Under the pieces are notes generated by a model, which was given only the letters and a program-made list of their open reading frames with translations, did no database searches and had not been told where the DNA came from. A stretch of 64,000 nt of DNA, from NCBI GenBank assembly GCA_900635495.1, contig LR134136.1:3658001-3722000 (forward strand), given 5' to 3'. The translations under genes and the position numbers were made by a program. This document shows, piece after piece, positions 8,939-15,888 of this stretch (position 1 is its first letter; every line of letters begins with the position of its first letter). The stretch is from Atlantibacter hermannii. GTDB lineage: Bacteria > Pseudomonadota > Gammaproteobacteria > Enterobacterales > Enterobacteriaceae.

Positions 8939-9712
8939 CTATCTCACCAGTCTGCGCGTGACGGGCGGTGTTTCCTGAACCGCCCCCAGCCAGACAACGT
9001 CCACTTCGCTCGCCTCCAGCATCTGCTGAATCATGTCGTCGTGATTCTCATAATGAGAAAAACGATTGATCAACCAGACCCTGCGGCAGCCGGAAGGCGC
9101 ACTTTTAAACAGGCCCTGCGGATGTCTGACTAATTGCCGCAACGCGGGGAAATCGAGCCGATCGCCGGCGTTAAGCCCGGTGATCCCGGCAAATTGCGGC
9201 CAACGATGAACCGTCTGTGGCCCAACCGGTTCACCCAGTAAACCGCCGCCGGTCACCCCGATCACGCAGTGACTGGATTGAGGTATGCAAGGTTCATGCT
9301 CAGCGGGGGCTTTTAGCGCAAAACCGCGAGCGCCGTCAGCTTCGACCAAAACCACATCCCACTCCCCCCGCGCGGCGAGCCGATCCAGCGCGTTCGGTGA
9401 AAACCCGTGCGCTTTTCCCTGAACGACATTCCAGCCAGCAAAACAGGCTAAGAGTGGTGAAGGGACATACGCGACGGGAAGCGTGGCGGGATCGCGACAA
9501 ATCACGACCGGACAGGGCGGTTCAGGTAAGAACATATGGGTTGTCGTGGTGAGCAATACCCGTTTGCCGCTCCGCAAAAATAATTCAGCAAGCCAAAATA
9601 AGGTGCTGGTTTTTCCTCCCGCACCCACCACGCTTATTATCAGGGGCTGTGTAAGCGCGCCCACATCACATAACAGCGTCTGCGTATCCGGTATATTTTT
9701 GATTATTTCCAT
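8939..9712 (-). CDS. yqeC: YqeC, selenium-dependent molybdo-hydroxylase accessory protein
   Basis: A 257-residue P-loop protein close to E. coli YqeC (256 aa). The nucleotide-binding loop is IISVVGAGGKTSTLFWLA near residue 20, and VVLVEADGARG is a Walker B-like segment. The family is a marker of selenium-dependent molybdenum hydroxylases. Its molecular act is not known. ATG 9712 was chosen because an upstream in-frame start would overlap the divergent mocA and does not match E. coli. Only 22 bases separate its start from that of mocA, so both promoters must overlap or lie inside the genes. Confidence 0.88.
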   Translation of the reverse strand: MEIIKNIPDTQTLLCDVGALTQPLIISVVGAGGKTSTLFWLAELFLRSGKRVLLTTTTHMFLPEPPCPVVICRDPATLPVAYVPSPLLACFAGWNVVQGKAHGFSPNALDRLAARGEWDVVLVEADGARGFALKAPAEHEPCIPQSSHCVIGVTGGGLLGEPVGPQTVHRWPQFAGITGLNAGDRLDFPALRQLVRHPQGLFKSAPSGCRRVWLINRFSHYENHDDMIQQMLEASEVDVVWLGAVQETPPVTRRLVR

Positions 9713-9734
9713 CAGACTCCATGGATAAAAAATC

Positions 9735-10328
9735 GTGACACAAATTGACTGTGTAATTACTGCGGCGGGTCTTTCTTCCCGAATGGGACAATGGAAAATG
9801 ATACTACCCTGGCAGGATGGGATAATGCTTGATGCAAGTATCAAAAACGCGCGCGGGTTTTGTTCGCGTATTATTTTAGTGACAGGATTTCGTCATCAGG
9901 AACTTGCGCAACGTTATATCCACGACGCTCAGATTAAGATTGTTTATAACCCTGATTATCAATCGGGATTGTTCACTTCCGTGCAGGCAGGCGCGGCGCA
10001 TGTACAAACGGAGTATTGCTTTCTGACTCACGGCGACTTGCCCTGTCTTGATTACGCTATTTTCAATACTCTCTGGCACTTACGCGGAGACTACGCCCTG
10101 ATGCCGCACTATCAGGGCAAGCCCGGCCATCCGATTTTGTTGCCGCGCCAGCGGCTCCTGCAGGCGTCCCGCTTATCCCATCTGCGCTCAATGCGCGAGG
10201 CGTTAATGGCCGGAGAATATCGTGTTTGTGAAATAAATCATCCCGAAATAATTTTTGATATTGATACGCCTGAGGATTTCATCTCGTTACAAAATAAAAC
10301 GCCGGACCAATTAAATGACAACCCTTAA
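9735..10328 (+). CDS. mocA: Molybdenum cofactor cytidylyltransferase MocA
   Basis: A 197-residue nucleotidyltransferase (E. coli MocA/YgfJ, 192 aa). The signature ITAAGLSSRMGQWKM near the N-terminus is the NTP-binding loop of the MobA/MocA family, and LTHGDLPCL carries the metal-binding aspartate. It transfers CMP to molybdopterin, giving the cytosine dinucleotide cofactor used by xanthine dehydrogenase-type enzymes. That fits its place beside xdhD and the accessory genes yqeB and yqeC. It is divergent from yqeC and is followed by a 300-base gap before ygfK. Confidence 0.9.
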   Translation: MTQIDCVITAAGLSSRMGQWKMILPWQDGIMLDASIKNARGFCSRIILVTGFRHQELAQRYIHDAQIKIVYNPDYQSGLFTSVQAGAAHVQTEYCFLTHGDLPCLDYAIFNTLWHLRGDYALMPHYQGKPGHPILLPRQRLLQASRLSHLRSMREALMAGEYRVCEINHPEIIFDIDTPEDFISLQNKTPDQLNDNP

Positions 10329-10456
10329 ATATCGCACGCTACGCCGGTGTATTTATCAATATGATAATTTCTCAGTGGATTTGAGAAAATGAATCATCCT
10401 GATGAGACAGCCGACAAAGCCTATAAACAGAGTGATTTTAATTCTCATTTGTGACC

Positions 10457-10472
10457 TGTGAGATATTTCACA
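10457..10472 (+). promoter_or_regulatory. CRP-type dyad / candidate activator site upstream of ygfK
   Basis: TGTGA (10457-10461), six bases, then TCACA (10468-10472) is a perfect CRP core. Further copies TTTGTGA (10448-10454) and TCACAAA (10468-10474, 10498-10504) surround it. The site lies about 65-80 bases before the -24 box, so it may serve CRP or the sigma-54 activator YgeV; the sequence does not decide. Confidence 0.5.
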
Positions 10473-10536
10473 AACCCGGGCTAACTTTCGAGGTTTCTCA
10501 CAAATCTGTTTAATGGTAACGCCCTGAATAAATAGC

Positions 10537-10552
10537 TGGTGCGATTGTTGCT
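10537..10552 (+). promoter_or_regulatory. Sigma-54 (-24/-12) promoter of ygfK
   Basis: TGGTGC (10537-10542), GATTG, TTGCT (10548-10552) keeps the invariant GG and GC at exact spacing. It lies 77 bases before the ygfK start. Together with the ygeW promoter it points to one nitrogen-type control of the island. Confidence 0.75.
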
Positions 10553-10628
10553 CATATAACGTAATCCGCCGGGAGTTTACACAACGCCGGCCATTCCGAT
10601 TATAAATCGCAACAATAAGGAGAGGGTT

Positions 10629-13600
10629 ATGGGGGATATCATGCGTCCCGTCCCGTTTGAGGAACTTTTGACGCGTCTGTTTGATGAATACCACCAACAC
10701 CACACTATTTTTGGTATTCCTGAACAACAGTTCTATCAAAGCGGGCAACATCAGCCAATTTCCGTCTTTGGCGAAACCTGCGCCACGCCCGTTGGCCCGG
10801 CAGCCGGGCCTCATACCCAACTCGCCCAGAATATTGTGACCTCCTGGCTGACCGGCGGCCGTTTTATCGAACTCAAAACGGTACAAATCCTCGATCGCCT
10901 CGAGCTAGAAAAACCCTGTATCGATGCGGAAGACGAATGCTTTAACACCGAATGGTCCACAGAATTTACCCTTCAGAAAGCCTGGGATGAGTATCTGAAA
11001 GCCTGGTTTATCCTGCATCTGCTGGATGAAATGCTCACCGCCCGCGGCCCCGATGATGCCAAATCTTTTATTTTTAATATGAGCGTCGGCTACAACCTGG
11101 AGGGCATTAAGCAGCCGCCGATGCAGCAATTCATCGATAACATGATGAATGCGGCAGACCATCCGAAGTTTAGCGAATACCGCCAGATCCTGAATCGCTG
11201 GCTGACGAATCCGGGCTTTGCTGCACGCATGCCGGAGGCGAAACGCGAGCAGCTCGCCACGCTGGATGCCCGCGTTCCCTCCACGCTGGTTCATGGTGTC
11301 ACGCTCTCCACCATGCATGGCTGCCCGCCCAATGAAATCGAAGCTATATGCCGCTATATGCTGGAAGAAAAAGGGCTGAATACCTTCGTAAAACTGAACC
11401 CTACCCTGCTGGGCTACCCGCGCGTGCGTGAGATCCTCGATACCTGCGGTTTCGACTATATCGGCCTGAAAGAGGACTCTTTCGAGCACGACCTGAAGCT
11501 CGATCAGGCGCTGGCGATGCTGCAACGCCTGCAGGCGCTGGCGAAAGAAAAAGGCCTGGGTTTTGGGGTAAAACTGACCAATACCCTCGGCACGATTAAT
11601 AACAAAGGCGCGTTGCCTGGCGAAGAGATGTATATGTCCGGCCGGGCGCTGTTCCCGCTGTCTATTAACGTCGCGGCCGTCTTGTCACGCGCTTTCAACG
11701 GCCAGCTTCCCATTTCCTATTCCGGCGGCGCCAGCCAGCTTACTATCCGCGATATTTTCGATACCGGTATCCGTCCCATCACCATGGCGACGGATTTGCT
11801 GAAACCCGGCGGCTATTTACGGCTCAGCGCGTGCATGCGCGAACTGGAAAGCTCCGATGCCTGGGAGATGCAACAGGTCGATGTGGCGCGCCTGGAAGAT
11901 CTCGCTAAGCGCGCCGTCAGCATGGAGTACACCCAGAAACACTGGAAACCGGAAGAGCGCGTCGACGTGGCTGAAGGGTTGCCGCTGACGGACTGCTATG
12001 TCGCGCCCTGCGTCACCGCCTGCGCCATCAAACAGGACATTCCTGAATACATCCGCCTGATGGGTGAGCAGCGTTACGCCGACGCGCTGGAGCTGATTTA
12101 TCAGCGCAACGCCCTGCCCGCCATTACCGGGCACATCTGCGACCATCAGTGCCAGTACAACTGTACCCGCCTCGACTATGACAGCGCGCTAAACATTCGC
12201 GAGCTGAAAAAAATCGCCCTGGAAAAAGGCTGGGAAACCTATAAAGAACGCTGGCATAAACCGGCAGGTTCCGGTTCTCGCCATCCGGTCGCGGTGATTG
12301 GCGCAGGCCCGGCTGGCCTCGCGGCGGGGTATTTCCTGGCGCGCGCTGGTCACCCGGTCACGCTGTTTGAGCGTGAGAAGAACGCGGGCGGTGTGGTCAG
12401 AAATATCATTCCGCAATTCCGTATTCCGGGCGAACTTATCCAGCACGATATCGATTTTGTAACCGCTCACGGCGTGAAAATTGAATATGGCTGCGACCCG
12501 CATCTGACGGTGGATAAACTGCAACAGCAGGGCTTTCACTATGTGCTGATCGGCACCGGTACAGAGAAAAACAGCGGCGTTAAATTGCGCGGCGATAACC
12601 GCAACGTCTGGAAATCGCTGCCGTTCCTGCGTGAATACAACCTCGGCGCCACCCTTAACCTCGGCAAACATGTGGTGGTGGTGGGTGCGGGCAATACTGC
12701 GATGGACTGCGCACGCACCGCGCTGCGCGTACCGGGCGTGGAAACCGTCACCGTGGTGTACCGCCGCTCATTGCAGGAAATGCCTGCCTGGCGTGAGGAG
12801 TATGAAGAAGCGTTGCATGACGGCGTCCAGTTCCAGTTCCTCTGCAATCCGGAACAGTTTGATGCTGACGGCACGCTGACGGTGCGCGTGATGAAGTTAG
12901 GCGAGCCGGATGCCAAAGGTCGCCGCCGTCCGGTGGAAACCGACGACGTACGCACCATGCAGGTGGATAGCCTGATCACCGCCATCGGTGAACAGCAGGA
13001 CAGCGATGCCCTGCGCGCTATGGGCGTCCCGCTGGATGACAACGGCTGGCCTGTGGTCAATATCATCGGTGAAACCAGCCGCCCTAATGTGTTCCTGATA
13101 GGCGACGTACAGCGCGGCCCTTCCTCCATTGTTTCCGCTATCGGCAACGCTCGCCGCGCCAGCGACGCGATCCTGACGCGGGAAAATATCCGCACCCATC
13201 AGGGCGATAAGCACTGGAATAACGTTAATCCGGCGGAGGTCTACCGTCGCAAAGGGGCCATCGCGGTGGCGCAGGTCGATAAAGACGATCGCGACGCCTT
13301 CGTGGCTCAGGAAGCCGAACGCTGCCTGGAGTGTAACTACCTTTGCAGTAAATGCGTCGATGTCTGCCCTAACCGCGCCAACGTTTCCATCGCGGTTCCG
13401 GGCTTCCAGAACCGCTACCAGACATTGCACCTGGACGCCTACTGCAATGAATGCGGCAACTGCGCGCAATTCTGCCCGTGGCAGGGCAAACCGTATAAAG
13501 ACAAAGTCACGGTATTCAGCTTGCCGGAGGATTTCCGCAACAGCGTGAATCCTGGCTTCCTGGTGGATGAGAACCGCGTGCATATCCGGCAGGGCGAACA

Positions 13601-13730
13601 GACCTGGGAGTTGACCATCGGCAGCGACAGTCAGTTCCGGGACGTGCCCGCCGAGCTGGATGCTATGTGCCGCATCATCAGCCATGTGCATCAACATCAT
13701 CATTATCTGCTGGGTCGGGTGGAGGCGTAA
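10629..13730 (+). CDS. ygfK: YgfK, multi-domain iron-sulfur flavoprotein oxidoreductase
   Basis: An intact 1033-residue protein (E. coli 1032). The order of parts resembles dihydropyrimidine dehydrogenase rearranged: an N-terminal alpha/beta-barrel-like half, a GltD-type cysteine region near residue 460 (CYVAPCVTACAIKQDIP and CDHQCQYNC), FAD and NAD(P) Rossmann motifs near 554 (AVIGAGPAGLAAGY) and 680 (VVVVGAGNTAMDC), and two C-terminal 4Fe-4S motifs near 897 (CLECNYLCSKCVDVCP) and 937 (CNECGNCAQFCPW). It is the likely electron carrier for XdhD and YgfM. That is inference from gene order and from the lack of a usable 2Fe-2S domain in XdhD. First gene of ygfK-ssnA-ygfM-xdhD, with AGGAGAGG before ATG 10629. 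Confidence 0.9.
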   Translation: MGDIMRPVPFEELLTRLFDEYHQHHTIFGIPEQQFYQSGQHQPISVFGETCATPVGPAAGPHTQLAQNIVTSWLTGGRFIELKTVQILDRLELEKPCIDAEDECFNTEWSTEFTLQKAWDEYLKAWFILHLLDEMLTARGPDDAKSFIFNMSVGYNLEGIKQPPMQQFIDNMMNAADHPKFSEYRQILNRWLTNPGFAARMPEAKREQLATLDARVPSTLVHGVTLSTMHGCPPNEIEAICRYMLEEKGLNTFVKLNPTLLGYPRVREILDTCGFDYIGLKEDSFEHDLKLDQALAMLQRLQALAKEKGLGFGVKLTNTLGTINNKGALPGEEMYMSGRALFPLSINVAAVLSRAFNGQLPISYSGGASQLTIRDIFDTGIRPITMATDLLKPGGYLRLSACMRELESSDAWEMQQVDVARLEDLAKRAVSMEYTQKHWKPEERVDVAEGLPLTDCYVAPCVTACAIKQDIPEYIRLMGEQRYADALELIYQRNALPAITGHICDHQCQYNCTRLDYDSALNIRELKKIALEKGWETYKERWHKPAGSGSRHPVAVIGAGPAGLAAGYFLARAGHPVTLFEREKNAGGVVRNIIPQFRIPGELIQHDIDFVTAHGVKIEYGCDPHLTVDKLQQQGFHYVLIGTGTEKNSGVKLRGDNRNVWKSLPFLREYNLGATLNLGKHVVVVGAGNTAMDCARTALRVPGVETVTVVYRRSLQEMPAWREEYEEALHDGVQFQFLCNPEQFDADGTLTVRVMKLGEPDAKGRRRPVETDDVRTMQVDSLITAIGEQQDSDALRAMGVPLDDNGWPVVNIIGETSRPNVFLIGDVQRGPSSIVSAIGNARRASDAILTRENIRTHQGDKHWNNVNPAEVYRRKGAIAVAQVDKDDRDAFVAQEAERCLECNYLCSKCVDVCPNRANVSIAVPGFQNRYQTLHLDAYCNECGNCAQFCPWQGKPYKDKVTVFSLPEDFRNSVNPGFLVDENRVHIRQGEQTWELTIGSDSQFRDVPAELDAMCRIISHVHQHHHYLLGRVEA

Positions 13731-13732
13731 TC

Positions 13733-15061
13733 ATGCTTATTTTGAAAAATGTCACTGCCGTACAGCTACACCCGGCAATGGTGATGGAGAACGTGGATAT
13801 CGCCATTGATGGCGACGAGATTCAGGCGGTGGGCCCGGGATTAACGCAACGCTATCCCGAGGCATCCTGTAAAGAGATGCATGGCCGGGTCGTTATGCCC
13901 GGCATCGTCTGCGCCCATAACCACTTTTACTCGGGGCTATCGCGGGGTATTCAGGCGAAAATCGATCCCTGCCCGGATTTTATCTCCACGCTGAAAAACC
14001 TCTGGTGGCGGCTGGACCGGGCGCTGGATGAGGAATCGCTCTATTACAGCGGCCTGATCTGCTCGCTGGAAGCGATCAAAAGCGGTTGTACGGCGGTTAT
14101 CGATCATCACGCTTCGCCTGCGTATATCGCGGGTTCGCTGGATACGCTGCGCAACGCTTTCATCAGGGTGGGATTACGCGGGATGACCTGCTTTGAAACC
14201 ACCGATCGCAACGCAGGACTGAAAGAGCTTCAGGCGGGTGTCGAGGAGAATATCCGCTTCGCGCAACATATTGATGCCGCAAAAGAGAAAGGCCATCAGC
14301 CCTATCTGGTGGAGGCGCATATCGGTGCCCATGCTCCGTTCACCGTCCCGGACGCGGGCCTGGCGATGTTAAGCGAAGCGGTTAAGGTGACCGGGCGCGG
14401 CCTGCATATTCATGCGGCGGAAGACCGCTACGACGTCTCCCACAGCCATCACCATTACGGCAAAGATCTGCTGGCGCGGCTGGCGGATTACGGGTTGATC
14501 GACAGCAAGACGCTGATTGCCCACGGGTTGTATTTATCTGCCAGCGACATTGACCTGCTGAATGAAAAAGACGGTTTCCTGGTGCATAACGCCCGCTCCA
14601 ATATGAACAACCATGTGGGTTACAACCACCAGCTCCCCCGGGTGCGCAATCTGGCGCTCGGCACCGATGGCATCGGTTCCGACATGTTTGAAGAGATGAA
14701 ATTTGCCTTTTTCAAACATCGCGATGCAGGCGGACCGCTCTGGCCGGACAGCTTTGCCAGGGCGCTCACGCACGGCAACGCCCTGCTGAGCCGCAACTTC
14801 CACGCCAAATTTGGCCGCCTGGAGGCCGGTTATAAAGCGGATCTGACTATCTGTGATTACAGCGCGCCAACGCCCTTGCTGCCGGAAAATATCGCCGGGC
14901 ATATCGCTTTTGGGCTTGGTTCATCCAGCGTCCACAGCGTGATGGTGAACGGCGTCATGGTTTATGAAGATCGCCAGTTTGCCTTTGATTGTGAACCTGT
15001 CTATGCCGAGGCCAGAAAAGTGGCTGCCCGGATGTGGCAACGCATGGATGCACTGAACTAA
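13733..15061 (+). CDS. ssnA: SsnA, amidohydrolase-family deaminase-like protein
   Basis: A 442-residue amidohydrolase of the chlorohydrolase/guanine-deaminase type, the same length as E. coli SsnA. Metal motifs are present: AHNHFYSGL, HIHAAEDRYD and GTDGIGSDM. ATG 13733 begins two bases after the ygfK stop and matches the E. coli start; the longer in-frame reading would overlap ygfK. In the urate-degradation cluster it is a probable hydrolase or aminohydrolase acting on a purine-derived ring, but its substrate is not established here. A strong GC hairpin separates it from ygfM. Confidence 0.9.
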   Translation: MLILKNVTAVQLHPAMVMENVDIAIDGDEIQAVGPGLTQRYPEASCKEMHGRVVMPGIVCAHNHFYSGLSRGIQAKIDPCPDFISTLKNLWWRLDRALDEESLYYSGLICSLEAIKSGCTAVIDHHASPAYIAGSLDTLRNAFIRVGLRGMTCFETTDRNAGLKELQAGVEENIRFAQHIDAAKEKGHQPYLVEAHIGAHAPFTVPDAGLAMLSEAVKVTGRGLHIHAAEDRYDVSHSHHHYGKDLLARLADYGLIDSKTLIAHGLYLSASDIDLLNEKDGFLVHNARSNMNNHVGYNHQLPRVRNLALGTDGIGSDMFEEMKFAFFKHRDAGGPLWPDSFARALTHGNALLSRNFHAKFGRLEAGYKADLTICDYSAPTPLLPENIAGHIAFGLGSSSVHSVMVNGVMVYEDRQFAFDCEPVYAEARKVAARMWQRMDALN

Positions 15062-15068
15062 CACTTGC

Positions 15069-15091
15069 CGCCTCCCGGCCTCCGGGAGGCG
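15069..15091 (+). repeat. Ten-base-pair hairpin between ssnA and ygfM
   Basis: Arms CGCCTCCCGG (15069-15078) and CCGGGAGGCG (15082-15091) enclose CCT. Seven of the eight bases that follow are not T, so it is not a classical terminator. It lies directly before the ygfM ribosome site. Confidence 0.6.
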
Positions 15092-15108
15092 TTAAATGAG
15101 GGTGAATT

Positions 15109-15888
15109 ATGATTGAGCACTTTCTACGACCCGACTCCGTCGAGCAGGCGCTGGAACTGAAGCAGCGCTATCAGGACGATGCCGTCTGGTTTGCGGGCGG
15201 CAGCAAGTTGAATTCCGCGCCGGGCCACACCGATAAAAGCGTGGCGATCTCGCTTGAGAGACTGTCCCTCGACTGGATCGACTGGGATAACGACTGCCTG
15301 CGCATCGGTGCGATGACCACGCTGCAAACCCTGCGCGACAGCCATCATTTGCCGCCTGCGCTGTATGACGCGCTGGGCTTTGTTTACTCGCGCCACTTGC
15401 GTAATCAGTCAACGTTAGGCGGAGAAATCGCCGCCGTTGAGGAAGAATCGGTGCTGATCCCGGTGCTGCTGGCGCTGGATGCGGTGCTGGTCTTTGGCGA
15501 TGGCGAAACACTGCCGTTAGAAAATTACCTCGCCCAGCCAGGCGACCGACTGCTGACCGAAATCATTATCAAGGATCCTTACCGCGCCTGCTCCACCCGC
15601 AAAATCAGCCGCTCTCAGGCAGGGCTGACGGTGTTGACGGCGGCCGTCGCCATTGATGAAAACAATCAGGTACGCATCGCGCTGGACGGCGTGGCGGAGC
15701 GCCCGTTACGCCTGCGGGATGTGGAAGCGCAGCGGCTGGAAGGCGAGCAGCTTGAAGCTGCCGTGGGCGCGGCTATTTTCCCGCGCGACGATGTGCGTGG
15801 CAGCGTGGCGTACAAACGCTATATGGCGGGTGTGGTGGTTGCCGACCTGTATGCGGACTGCCAGCAGAAGGGAGAGGAAATCCAATGA
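15109..15888 (+). CDS. ygfM: YgfM, FAD-binding subunit of molybdo-hydroxylase
   Basis: A 259-residue protein of the CoxM/XdhB FAD-binding family. The family motifs are visible as WFAGGSKLN (usual AGGTDLL) and NQSTLGGEIA (usual TxGGN). It would bind FAD and pass electrons from the molybdenum subunit XdhD. No separate 2Fe-2S subunit gene is present beside it. It overlaps xdhD by four bases, so translation is probably coupled. Start ATG 15109 has a GAGGGTGA ribosome site. Confidence 0.9.
   Translation: MIEHFLRPDSVEQALELKQRYQDDAVWFAGGSKLNSAPGHTDKSVAISLERLSLDWIDWDNDCLRIGAMTTLQTLRDSHHLPPALYDALGFVYSRHLRNQSTLGGEIAAVEEESVLIPVLLALDAVLVFGDGETLPLENYLAQPGDRLLTEIIIKDPYRACSTRKISRSQAGLTVLTAAVAIDENNQVRIALDGVAERPLRLRDVEAQRLEGEQLEAAVGAAIFPRDDVRGSVAYKRYMAGVVVADLYADCQQKGEEIQ

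Larger units (their letters stand above)
10329..10628. other. mocA-ygfK intergenic region
   Basis: This 300-base stretch has no credible gene. It contains three TTTGTGA/TCACAAA copies (10448-10504), including a CRP-type dyad, and the sigma-54 promoter of ygfK (10537-10552). Confidence 0.6.

Noticed and set aside
10356..10886. 176-codon minus-strand reading frame overlapping the ygfK start
   Set aside because: It covers the sigma-54 promoter and the well-conserved start of ygfK; no recognisable protein.
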